Shown: piece after piece, positions 17,188 through 25,027 of the stretch | Numbering within the stretch: the first letter of the stretch is position 1 | Layout of the letters: every line of letters starts with the position of its first letter | DNA from: Niabella beijingensis | GTDB lineage: Bacteria; Bacteroidota; Bacteroidia; Chitinophagales; Chitinophagaceae | Assembly (NCBI RefSeq): GCF_020034665.1 | Contig: NZ_JAIQDI010000002.1 | Coordinates: forward strand, 1,550,001-1,614,000 | Length of the DNA stretch: 64,000 nucleotides | Reading direction: 5' to 3' | Notes under the pieces: model-generated | The model's input: the letters and a program-made list of their open reading frames with translations, nothing else | Database searches by the model: none | What the model was told of the DNA's origin: nothing | Position numbers and translations under genes: made by a program

Positions 17188-17900
17188 CGTCATCCTGAGC
17201 GAAATGAAATGAAGTCGAAGGATCTCCCAACTGCCGGGCTGCCCGATATTACAGAGGTGTTTCCCCGCCCGTACCGAACGGTACGTTCCGGCGGGGGCTG
17301 CGCGTTGCTCCGCTCAACACGACGAAAGCAGGATTATCGTACGTCATCCTGAGCGCAACGCAGTGGAGCCGAAGGATCTCTCAATCGTCGCACTGCCCGA
17401 TATTACAGAGGTGTTTCGGCTGCGCGTTGCTCCGCTCAACACGACGAAAGCAGGGTTGGTGTACGTCATCCTGAGCGCAACGCAGTGGAGTCGAAGGATC
17501 TCCCAATTGCCGGGCTGTCCGATATTACAGAGGTGTTTCCCCGCCCGTACCGAACGGTACGTTCGGGCGGGGGCTGCGCGTTGCTCCGCTCAACACGACG
17601 AAAGCAGGGTTGGTGTATGTCATCCTGAGCGGAACGTAGTAAAGCCGAAGGATCTCTCAATCGTCGCACTGTCCGATATTACAGAGGTGTTTCGGCTGCG
17701 CGTTGCTCCGCTCAACACGACGAAAGCAGGGTTGGCGAACGTCATCCTGAGCGCAACGCAGTGGAGCTGAAGGATCTCCCAATTGCCGAACTGTCCTGTA
17801 TTACAGAGGTGTTTCGGCTGCGCGTTGCTCCGCTCAACACGACGAAAGCAGGGTTGGTGTACGTCATCCTGAGCGCAACGCAATGGAGTCGAAGGATCTT
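17188..17900 (+). repeat. 122-bp tandem repeat array 2 with inserted palindromes
   Basis: Units start at 17188, 17342, 17464, 17618, 17740 and 17862. Spacings are 154, 122, 154, 122 and 122 bp, and the last unit is partial. The 154-bp units carry a near-palindrome in place of a CGG triplet (17263-17296 and 17539-17573), with arms CCCCGCCCG and CGGGCGGGG around TACCGAACGGTACGTT. Units are contiguous with no variable spacers, so this is not CRISPR. The last unit runs directly into the truncated gene that follows. Confidence 0.9.
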
Positions 17901-18610
17901 ATCACACAAATAGCGAAATCAAATACAAATACGAGTATAAAAAATTGGCAGATACCGTTTTGTGCTTTCTTAGTATTATTTCAGGTAAAAATCCCGATGG
18001 CCGGCTTATAGAAATACAGAAATATTTATACAACCAGCAGGGGAAAATTATCCTTCATGCCAATTGTTATCAAAACACCAACCACATTTCGGCCCGGTTA
18101 ACAAGGTTTTATTATGATTCCTTAAATAAAATGACCGCCAGGCACTTTTATTATGCGCATGATTTTTCAAAAACGCTGGATGAGCATTACCCAACAAATG
18201 CGGCGGCCTATGAATTGAATAGCGCTGAAAATTATTTTTACGATAACAAGGGTAGGATGGTATCCGTTAAACAAATGACCGGACCCAAAGACGAGCGCTT
18301 TACCGAAAGCTTGCAATATGATGAGCGTGGAAGAGTAAAAACAATAGCCCGGTTTCAAAAGTATGGAGCTATGGGTGAATTAAGGCAAAGGAACATTCAC
18401 CAAAGAACGAAATATGTTTATACGGATAGTAGCTGGACAAAATATGAGCTTGCTTTTTCTGGTGATAAAGTGGAAAAAGATGAAGCCGGGCAATATCATC
18501 CCATAATTGAGAAAGTCTTTACTCCCGGTGGATTGATCAATAAAGAATACCTGGGCGGGGGTAAGGATAAAACACTATACCGGCAGTATGCGTATGTTTA
18601 TTTTGAGTAA
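17900..18610 (+). pseudogene. 5'-truncated YD/RHS-like repeat gene
   Basis: A start can be taken at TTG 17945 (221 residues), but the frame is open upstream and reads NSEIKYKYEYKKLADT, clearly coding-like, before it runs into the last array unit. The body has YD-type repeats (LYNQQGKIILH, NYFYDNKGRMVSVKQ, LQYDERGRVKTIARF). YD-repeat proteins are usually much larger and secreted; no signal peptide is present here. The simplest reading is the 3' end of a larger gene whose front was replaced by the repeat array. It may be non-functional. Confidence 0.6.
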
Positions 18611-18678
18611 AAATGGCGCCGGATGCCCCAGAAAGTATATGAAGCTGGTACCCGGGGGGGAGCCGGTGCCCCGCTGTG

Positions 18679-18749
18679 TTTTGTAATCAAAAATTTTGTG
18701 ATCAGATGGTTTGATTACAAATGACCCGATTACAGATCTGTAATCGGGT
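18679..18749. promoter_or_regulatory. Cluster of GATTAC inverted repeats
   Basis: TTTTGTAATCAAA (18679-18691) pairs with TTTGATTACAAA (18710-18721). A perfect 26-bp palindrome follows at 18724-18749 with half-site ACCCGATTACAGA, and another TGATTAC lies near 18769. The cluster sits about 90 nt upstream of the DUF4262 gene. Repeated half-sites suggest an operator; the hairpins could also terminate the upstream transcript (a T run begins about 9 nt after the palindrome). Confidence 0.5.
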
Positions 18750-18840
18750 TAGCCGGATTTTTTGATCTGATTACACGGAAGGAGGAACGCCACTGTTAGG
18801 AAGTTGCGTATATTCATAGCATAAAGCAAATCAACAGACC

Positions 18841-19617
18841 ATGACTTCAGAAAAGGGCCATAATTGCCGGGATGACCATAAAATAATGGCAGACATTGAA
18901 CAATACGGACTTGCAGTTATTATGCTGGATGCCACCGATTATTTACCATCCTTTGCATATAGCATTGGCTTATGGCGTACATTTCAACACCCGGAAATTA
19001 TTTGCTTCGGCTTAACCATAAAGACATTGGGCCAGCTTATCAATGATGTAGCTGATGTGGTGAGGAACGGGCACATCATTGAAACAAACAGGGATTATGC
19101 CGATTTCTTTGAAAAAGGGCGGGCCCAGTTTGTTCCGGTTGATAAAAGGAATTTGGGCGATTATTTTGGTACCGCAATGGATATTTACGATACGGATGAT
19201 TTTCCTGCGCTGCAATTTGTTTGGGCGGACCGGAATGACAGATTTCCCTGGGAAAAAGATTTTGAAGAGGAATTCAGCTACCGGCAACCGCTGCTGGATC
19301 GGAATGCGGATTTTAAATTCCGGGAGGCAAAAAATCTTGCAGTATTTACCACCAAACAATGGATAGCGCAGCACAAGCCCATTATCCGTGTAATTCATGA
19401 TGCAGACGGCGACTGGCAGTTTTTAACGGCCGATGAACATTCCACCGAAAATATAAAGATTGTGGCATTAGAGGAGCTTGTTTTAAGAGACAACACCGTG
19501 AACGAGATCTTTAACCTGGAATTTGGAGAACAGGCGGAACGGGGATTTATAGGCGATCAATGGATCCGGGATAAATTTGAATACGATGATGAGGAAATAG
19601 ATGATACTCACGATTAG
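18841..19617 (+). CDS. DUF4262 domain protein
   Basis: This 258-residue cytosolic protein has the DUF4262 pattern: YGLAVIMLDATDYLPSFAYSIGLWRTFQHPEIICFGL near the N-terminus, then AQFVPVDKRNLGDYFGTAMDIY and LQFVWADRNDRFPWE. The molecular function of the family is unknown. The gene stands alone between repeat arrays. The palindrome cluster just upstream suggests its own regulation. Base use is intermediate between island and chromosome. Confidence 0.75.
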   Translation: MTSEKGHNCRDDHKIMADIEQYGLAVIMLDATDYLPSFAYSIGLWRTFQHPEIICFGLTIKTLGQLINDVADVVRNGHIIETNRDYADFFEKGRAQFVPVDKRNLGDYFGTAMDIYDTDDFPALQFVWADRNDRFPWEKDFEEEFSYRQPLLDRNADFKFREAKNLAVFTTKQWIAQHKPIIRVIHDADGDWQFLTADEHSTENIKIVALEELVLRDNTVNEIFNLEFGEQAERGFIGDQWIRDKFEYDDEEIDDTHD

Positions 19618-19632
19618 TTATTAAAATATCGG

Positions 19633-19752
19633 TTACCGTATTTCATTTCTATGCCGCTCCAAATAGCTATGATTTTCTACCGACAGGTTTTTAATGGTTT
19701 CCCGTCCGGTAATGCCTATTTTATCATAGGCGCTGGCGCGCAGCGCAGGAGT
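19633..19752 (-). pseudogene. 3' remnant of an SRA-HNH gene
   Basis: On the minus strand the last 38 codons read LTPALRASAYDKIGITGRET ... HRNEIR then stop, almost the same as the C-terminus of the intact gene 20856-21758 (LSPALRASAYDKIGVTGRET ... HRNEIK). The upstream part is missing and is replaced by 'GGGCGTGCCC' element d starting about 26 nt away. It is a leftover of a second copy. Confidence 0.8.
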
Positions 19753-19777
19753 TAACAGGGGATTGCGATCCTTTTTT

Positions 19778-19935
19778 GGGCGTGCCCCCAGCCCGCCGGC
19801 GCACCAGGCCCACACACGGCCGGGGTCGGGCTATGCAGGGGTTCCGTGCTGCGCACCGGCCGCTGTTGGCGGCCGCCCTTTCTATCCCTCACGCGGGCAT
19901 CCGTGCTATAAACCCGGTTTACGTTTAAAGAAGAA
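19778..19935 (+). repeat. 'GGGCGTGCCC' intergenic element, copy d
   Basis: It starts GGGCGTGCCCCCAGCCCGCC, has GGGGTCGGGCTATGCAGG and CGGCCGCTGTTGGCGGCCG, ends CTATCCCTCACGCGGGC and continues into CCCGGTTTACGTTTAAAGAA. Copy c has the same tail and the same downstream array, so the composite block is duplicated as a unit. Confidence 0.65.
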
Positions 19936-19951
19936 TGCCCAATTCCCCCCA

Positions 19952-20265
19952 CGTCATCCTGAGCGCAACGCAGTGGAGCCGAAGGACCTCCCAATTGCCG
20001 GACTGTCCTGCATTACAGAGGTGTTTCGGCTGCGCGTTGCTCCGCTCAACACGACGAAAGCAGGGTTGGTGTACGTTATCCTGAGCGGAACGTAGTGGAG
20101 CCGAAGGATCTCCCCATTGCCGCACTGCCCCATATTACAGGGGCGTTACCCCGCCCGTACCGAACGGTACGTTCGGGCGGGGGCTGTGCGTTGCTCCGCT
20201 CAACACGACGAAAGCAGGGTTGGCGTAGTCATCCTGAGCGCATCCCGACGAAAGTCGGGAGAAGT
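19952..20265 (+). repeat. 122-bp tandem repeat array 3
   Basis: Units start at 19952, 20074 and about 20227 (spacings 122 and 153). The second unit contains the palindrome insertion at 20149-20183. The last is partial and leads into the AT-rich spacer and REP hairpin also seen after array 1. Confidence 0.85.
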
Positions 20266-20310
20266 CGAAGGATCTCCGTAACTATAACATAAAAGAAACG
20301 AAAATCCTTT

Positions 20311-20337
20311 GTCATGCTGAGCTTGACGAAGCATGAG
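20311..20337. repeat. Short REP-like hairpin, second copy
   Basis: Same TCATGCT/AGCATGA hairpin and same upstream spacer (AACTATAACATAAAAGAAAC) as at 10326-10353. Confidence 0.65.
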
Positions 20338-20340
20338 CCC

Positions 20341-20402
20341 AACTATATAAGGTAATCGTTAATTTACGCAACGATGTTGAAAGATTGCTTAGATTGAAAT
20401 AA
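20341..20402 (+). pseudogene. Possible 3' remnant of an unknown gene
   Basis: The frame ending in TAA at 20400-20402 reads QLYKVIVNLRNDVERLLRLK, which looks like a natural protein C-terminus, and it begins right at the edge of the REP hairpin. Gene tails next to repeats are found elsewhere here. The stretch is short, so chance is possible. Confidence 0.3.
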
Positions 20403-20423
20403 ACTATGTAACACTTTATAAAA

Positions 20424-20851
20424 ATGACAGTTTCTGAACTACACGCAGCATTAAAAGAAAAAGGTATTTCAGAGGATCGGTATTTCCTTCATGGCCTTTA
20501 TGGTGCTACAGATGATAATGAAAAAGTTTCCTTAACAATCAGAAAAGGAAAGGATCGCATTGAATACGAAACATACTTCAGGGAGCGTGGAGAAAACACG
20601 CGATCAGGGTGTTTTTTACGGAAAGAGCAGCTTGTGAGTATATTTATGGACTACTAATAGATGAGGATCTTTTCTTGCGCATTCAAAAAATAGAAGGACT
20701 GTCTGCAATGACCGTTAATGAGCGGCTGTTTGCAAGTGGTTTAATAGATGAATTTGAGCAGGTAAAAGAAAAAGACCGCCGCAGAGCCGGGAAGATGTTG
20801 AGATGGTTAGGAGTTGATGAGGCTTCTATTGATAGGATTGTAAAAAACTAA
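20424..20851 (+). pseudogene. Small cytosolic protein gene broken by a one-base frameshift
   Basis: Two overlapping frames, 20424-20657 (MTVSELHAALKEKGISEDRY...) and one covering about 20597-20851 (...FFTERAACEYIYGLLIDEDL...), make one sensible protein of about 142 residues if one A is added to the AAAA at 20593-20596. The junction then reads RERGEKHAIRVFFTERAACE. I do not recognise the family. The size, acidic character and position behind a gene remnant would suit an immunity-type protein, but that is a guess. The deletion could be real or a homopolymer sequencing error. Confidence 0.7.
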
Positions 20852-20855
20852 TCCG

Positions 20856-21758
20856 CTATTTTATCTCATTTCTATGCCGCTCCAAATAACGATGATTTTC
20901 TACCGACAGGTTTTTAATGGTTTCCCGGCCGGTAACACCAATTTTATCATAAGCGCTGGCGCGCAGCGCGGGGGACAGGATGATTTTCCCATTGTTTTCA
21001 AAACTAATCAGGTGTTGGTCAAACAAGGCATCATACACCGGGGATAGCAAAATGCCGTTGTGCACATCCAGCCGCTCCAGGTTGTTGGCATCCCGCCAGG
21101 GCACAATATGGGAGGCAATCAATATCTCATGTTTTGTATAGCCGGTAACGGCACAGGCAAACCGCCAGCGATGCAATACGCTTTTGCGATAAGCGCCCTG
21201 ACCAATACGGGAGGTAACCAAACCCTTGCGCTCGGTTTCATTGGGTGGAATGGTCTGTTGCTTTGGGGGCGGGTCCTTTACCATGATCCCTTCTAGCTCC
21301 GGTTCATAGAGTAGAGTAGTGCCTTTTCTTTTAAAAAAGAACTTTATGGCCGTGCGCTGTTGGCCGTCTCGGTCCGGAGCGGTAAAATAATCGTATTCTA
21401 TTAGTTCCAGCTCGCCCTTGTACTGTACATAGCCTCGCTGCACATACTCAAACAGAAATACCCTTTTGCCGGTATTTAAGTGTTCGGCTAATGCCAAATT
21501 GCCCTTTGCCAGTTGCATATCGCCCGTTTGGCCCTCTCCGGTGTAGGAAAACACATCGTCGTTTTCCCATTGGTCTTTATAGCCGTGCTGCTGGCCCGTA
21601 GCCCCTGAAAAAATAAAGATATACGGGTGGCCGGCCGGGGTGGATATGCCTGCCTGCCGATTGCCACCATACCTATCATGTATTATAGCCCGTTGTAGGG
21701 TTTCGTTGAGTTTAAAAGGAAGTGGAGGGGCCTGCCCCTGTATGGTATTATCCGCCAT
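20856..21758 (-). CDS. SRA-like/HNH modification-dependent endonuclease
   Basis: I choose ATG 21758 (MADNTIQGQAPPL); a longer TTG frame to 21896 would run through intergenic repeat DNA. The product is 300 residues. Residues about 25-150 look like an SRA/YDG-type base-flipping domain (GYKDQWENDDVFSYTGEGQT, GDMQLAKGNLAL). The C-terminal third is an HNH nuclease: CAVTGYTKHEILIASHIVPW, then LDVHNGILLSPVYDALFD. Such fusions cut DNA with modified cytosines. It is the only gene here reading left between 20.4 and 28.9 kb. A truncated duplicate of its tail lies at 19633-19752. Confidence 0.8.
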   Translation of the reverse strand: MADNTIQGQAPPLPFKLNETLQRAIIHDRYGGNRQAGISTPAGHPYIFIFSGATGQQHGYKDQWENDDVFSYTGEGQTGDMQLAKGNLALAEHLNTGKRVFLFEYVQRGYVQYKGELELIEYDYFTAPDRDGQQRTAIKFFFKRKGTTLLYEPELEGIMVKDPPPKQQTIPPNETERKGLVTSRIGQGAYRKSVLHRWRFACAVTGYTKHEILIASHIVPWRDANNLERLDVHNGILLSPVYDALFDQHLISFENNGKIILSPALRASAYDKIGVTGRETIKNLSVENHRYLERHRNEIK

Positions 21759-21867
21759 AATGTATTGCTGTAGCGCCTTAAAGATACGGAAAAATAGACC
21801 CTTACTGTTGGCTCCGGAAGCCGAAAGGCAGGCCTCATAAAATAATTTAACTAAGGAAGATTTCAAT

Positions 21868-21941
21868 TTTTTTCCTATATTTAAAGAACCAAACAAAGAT
21901 TAACGATTGATGAAATTGCCTATAACTGCGCATAGTCCGCC
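21868..21941 (+). repeat. 74-bp direct repeat, copy 2
   Basis: It matches 10495-10568 without gaps. It lies between the divergent SRA-HNH and NERD genes. The rest of 21759-22111 shows no gene; a short stretch near 21991-22030 vaguely resembles the start of the NERD gene and may be a decayed duplicate. Confidence 0.65.
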
Positions 21942-22111
21942 CGATAAATATAAAGCCGATAATAAACGTTTACAAACGACAACAAATGCTTATACATGGT
22001 TTAGTTGTATTAGTTGGTAGTTTGTCTGCCAAAAGAAAGATTATTGGAATAATTTATGGAGAAATACACAACCATTTTTGTATACACGCCTAGAACAACG
22101 AGCACTATGCT

Positions 22112-22795
22112 ATGATATGGTTCGTTTTACTTGTATTGGTTGGCTTCTTTATCTTTATTAAGATACGGGATGAAAAATTATTAAATACCGTTACAAGATC
22201 ATATAGGGGCACCAAAACGGAAAGAGATTTAGTATTGAAGCTTTTGAAGTATGGGCTACCAGCAGAAATGCTTTTTCATGATCTCTATATAAGCAAGGGC
22301 AATGGTAAATTCTCTCAAATTGATTTGGTTGCCATTACAGGAGTAGGGGTTATTGTATTTGAAATAAAAAAAATCAGCGGCTGGATCTTTGGCAATGGGC
22401 GTCAATCACAATGGACTCAAGTATTGGCGTATGGCAAAGAAAAGTACCGGTTTTATAACCCCATAATGCAAAACAATACGCATATTGAAGTGCTAAGGAA
22501 GCAACTGAACCAATTGGGCGATGTTCCGTTTTATTCGATTGTGGTGTTTTATGGCGACTGCGTATTGAAGGATGTTAGCTTTGTGCCAAATGGAACGTTC
22601 CTTGTAAAGCCACCTCGGGTATTAGAGGTGCTAAAAGTTATAATGAGAAATAATACCCCCATTTATTACACTAACATAAATGAAGTGCTTATGATGCTAA
22701 AACAAGCGATGGAAAACGGAGAAAATATAGAAACTCAAAACCGGCATATTGAAAACATTAAAGACATGTTGGGCAAGGATCGAATATTTGATTAA
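22112..22795 (+). CDS. Membrane-anchored NERD-domain nuclease-like protein
   Basis: This 227-residue protein starts with one transmembrane helix (MIWFVLLVLVGFFIFIKI). A NERD domain follows: YRGTKTERDLVLKLL, LFHDLYI, FSQIDLVAITGVGVIVFEIKKISGWIFG and the usual WTQVLAYGKEKYRFYNPIMQNNTHIEVLR. The D of QIDL and the E-x-K of FEIKK fit the PD-(D/E)XK core of NERD proteins. It is probably an inner-membrane-tethered nuclease of the defence island. It is AT-rich and on the same strand as the following genes, though a 350-bp gap separates it from tcmP. Confidence 0.8.
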   Translation: MIWFVLLVLVGFFIFIKIRDEKLLNTVTRSYRGTKTERDLVLKLLKYGLPAEMLFHDLYISKGNGKFSQIDLVAITGVGVIVFEIKKISGWIFGNGRQSQWTQVLAYGKEKYRFYNPIMQNNTHIEVLRKQLNQLGDVPFYSIVVFYGDCVLKDVSFVPNGTFLVKPPRVLEVLKVIMRNNTPIYYTNINEVLMMLKQAMENGENIETQNRHIENIKDMLGKDRIFD

Positions 22796-23148
22796 GGAAC
22801 TGAAAATTTCGTTGTCATGCCGAGCTTGCTGCCTGTCCGCCGTGGCGGAAAGCATGAGCCTGAAGAGCCGTTGATCAACGAATATTTAGCATTATTACGG
22901 TTTCCCGTAGAAATCATCCTTTGCAAATAAATACTTTTAAGAGAAAAGACAATGTATAAATGAATATGCAAAAGGCTAAATAAAAAATGACCAAATATGA
23001 AGCGGACATCACACCTTGATAAGTATCAGATTATTAGGCAATTAAAAGTGTCGAAGTAAAACGCCAATAATTGAATGCTAAATATTTTAGTATATTAAAA
23101 TAAACCTATACTTTTGTATAGGTCCAAAGTCATAATAAAAAATGCGGT
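22796..23148. repeat. Intergenic region with one REP-like hairpin
   Basis: At 22813-22858 a GTCATGC...GCATGAG hairpin carries an inserted CCTGTCCGCCGTGGCGG palindrome, the same kind of insertion seen in the tandem arrays. The rest is AT-rich leader DNA before tcmP; I see no gene. Confidence 0.5.
23109..23116 (+). promoter_or_regulatory. Candidate -7 element (TACTTTTG) upstream of tcmP
   Basis: TACTTTTG fits TAnnTTTG and lies 32 nt upstream of the tcmP ATG; a weak TTTA stands about 19 nt further up. This could drive the plus-strand run that begins with tcmP. Confidence 0.45.
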
Positions 23149-24006
23149 ATGAATAATTTTGGAGGTGACTGGACCGAAAATAAAATTGAGATTTTAGTAG
23201 AGTATGCCGGAGCTTACTTGAATATAATGAATATTCATGCAAAGAAGTATGGATGGAAGCTTTTGTATTTTGATGGGTTTGCAGGATCTGGATTTATAAA
23301 AAAGGGAAAACTGGAAGACCAAAAGTTAATTATTGGTGCAGCGAGAAGGATTTTGGAAATCGAAGACCCACGCTCTTTTGATATGTTTTACTTTGTAGAA
23401 AAAGAAAGCGAAAATGCGGAGCTTTTGAAGGCAAATACAAAAGATCAATTCCCTGATAAAAATATAAGAATTGTAACAACAGATTGTAACAAAAAAATTA
23501 AAGCACTTAGTAATTTTCTATCTAGTCCTCAAGGACACAATTATAAGGTCTTGGCATACATAGATCCCTGCGGAATGCAATTAAATTGGGAATCTCTTGT
23601 AGCGCTACAGAAACTATCAGTTGATGTATGGATATTGATTCCTACAGGAATGGGTGTGAATAGGCTGTTGAAAAAAGATTCAAATATTTCAGATGCGTGG
23701 GTTTCTAAACTAGAGATTTTTTTAGGAATGAATAAACAAGAAATTTTGAACAGTTTTTATAAAGAATCAGTAACTATGACGCTTTTCGGTGAAGAGGTTA
23801 AGACAACTAAGGAGGAAAATGCAGTTGAAAAATCGGCTGAATTGTACAAAAGCAGATTAGGTTCACTTTTCAAATATGTTTCAGAACCTTATATTTTAAA
23901 AAATAGAAGTAATTCTACGATGTTTCATTTTTTGATGGCGTCAAATAATAGAACCGCAGTTAAAATTGCAAACGAGATCATTCAGAAATATAATAGAAAA
24001 AATTAG
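23149..24006 (+). CDS. tcmP: Three-Cys-motif partner protein TcmP
   Basis: This 285-residue protein has the TcmP pattern: an N-terminal [31 protein letters not shown] near residue 39 and [14 protein letters not shown] near 140, as in methyltransferase-like folds. The family is named for its constant neighbour, a protein with three conserved cysteines, which is the next gene (2 nt between stop and start). The biochemical role is not established to my knowledge; the pair often occurs in defence-rich regions. Low GC and position argue for a defence or modification function. Confidence 0.82.
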   Translation: MNNFGGDWTENKIEILVEYAGAYLNIMNIHAKKYGWKLLYFDGFAGSGFIKKGKLEDQKLIIGAARRILEIEDPRSFDMFYFVEKESENAELLKANTKDQFPDKNIRIVTTDCNKKIKALSNFLSSPQGHNYKVLAYIDPCGMQLNWESLVALQKLSVDVWILIPTGMGVNRLLKKDSNISDAWVSKLEIFLGMNKQEILNSFYKESVTMTLFGEEVKTTKEENAVEKSAELYKSRLGSLFKYVSEPYILKNRSNSTMFHFLMASNNRTAVKIANEIIQKYNRKN

Positions 24007-24008
24007 CT

Positions 24009-24734
24009 ATGGCACAATCAAGTATCGAGTGGACAGAAATGACTTGGAATCCTACTACAGGATGTACCAAGATATCGGCAGGATGTAAATATTGCTACGC
24101 GGAAGTAATGTCGAAACGTTTGCAGGCTATGGGGGTAGAAAAATATAAAGACAATTTTAAAGTGCGAACGCATGAGGATGCCTTGCGCATACCTTATACA
24201 TGGAAACACTCGAAAGTAGTATTTGTAAATTCGATGAGTGATTTATTTCATAAAGATATACCTCTTGAATTTATACAGAAAGTATTTGATGTAATGAATG
24301 ATAATCCTCAGCACGTATTTCAAGTACTGACTAAAAGGGCTGAGCGTTTGTTTGAATTGCACAAGAAATTAAAGTGGACACACAATATTTGGATGGGTGT
24401 TTCTGTGGAGAATGAAAAAGTAGTTGATCGAATAGATTTTTTAAGAAAAACAAATGCGCGCATCAAGTTCTTATCCTGTGAGCCGTTGATTGGCCCATTG
24501 CCTAAGTTAAATCTCAAAAAAATTGATTGGGTAATTGTAGGTGGTGAAAGTGGTCATAAACCACGGCCAATGGATCCCGATTGGGTTTTAGACATTCAGG
24601 AACAATGCCAAAAAGCCAAAGTAGCATTCTTTTTTAAGCAATGGGGTGGGAAAAATAAAAAGGCAGCGGGACGCCTTTTGAATGGGAAAACCTATGATGA
24701 GATGCCTGAAATTGAGCTGCAAAGAAGTGTTTAA
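24009..24734 (+). CDS. DUF5131 / phage Gp37-Gp68-like three-Cys protein
   Basis: This 241-residue protein has the motif C-x6-C-x2-C at residues 19, 26 and 29 ([13 protein letters not shown]), typical of the radical-SAM-like DUF5131 family. [44 protein letters not shown] and [12 protein letters not shown] are family hallmarks. The cysteines probably bind an iron-sulfur cluster or a metal. It is the partner of TcmP immediately upstream. The short gap between the genes indicates joint translation. Confidence 0.85.
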   Translation: MAQSSIEWTEMTWNPTTGCTKISAGCKYCYAEVMSKRLQAMGVEKYKDNFKVRTHEDALRIPYTWKHSKVVFVNSMSDLFHKDIPLEFIQKVFDVMNDNPQHVFQVLTKRAERLFELHKKLKWTHNIWMGVSVENEKVVDRIDFLRKTNARIKFLSCEPLIGPLPKLNLKKIDWVIVGGESGHKPRPMDPDWVLDIQEQCQKAKVAFFFKQWGGKNKKAAGRLLNGKTYDEMPEIELQRSV

Positions 24735-24752
24735 AAACTAAATGATAATTTA

Positions 24753-24950
24753 ATGAAAACTTATAAAGAGACACAAAGATTGTTCTTTGAAGAATTTGGT
24801 AAGAGCATCAAACATTGTTGGATAGCAGATGTAAAGCGTTTATATAAATTGCCAATTGCGAAAGCGCACAATAGAATAGGAGAGGAAATAAAGCATAAGT
24901 GCCCTGAAAATTTAACCGCTGATATATATCGGATTTTAATAAGGGAATAG
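24753..24950 (+). CDS. Small conserved-looking protein after the TcmP pair
   Basis: This 65-residue protein (MKTYKETQRLFFEEFGKSIKHCWIADVKRLYKLPI...) starts 18 nt after the DUF5131 stop on the same strand. It has mixed charge and no membrane segment or known motif. Position and codon use fit a genuine third gene of the module. Function unknown. Confidence 0.6.
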   Translation: MKTYKETQRLFFEEFGKSIKHCWIADVKRLYKLPIAKAHNRIGEEIKHKCPENLTADIYRILIRE

Positions 24951-25027
24951 ATGTTCGAATTGATCTAGTAAGTAACCTAAAACATGAATGCCTTAACTGA
25001 TAAAACTAACAAATAAGCTTGTTCAAT

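Noticed and set aside
17128..17883. Open frames of 65-135 residues across the tandem arrays on both strands
   Set aside because: Their sequence is the translated repeat itself (VILSATQWSRR..., LRSAQDDVHQP...); they have no start signals and no independent features.
9968..20265. The repeat arrays as CRISPR
   Set aside because: Units of 122 or 154 bp follow each other without variable spacers, and no cas gene is present.
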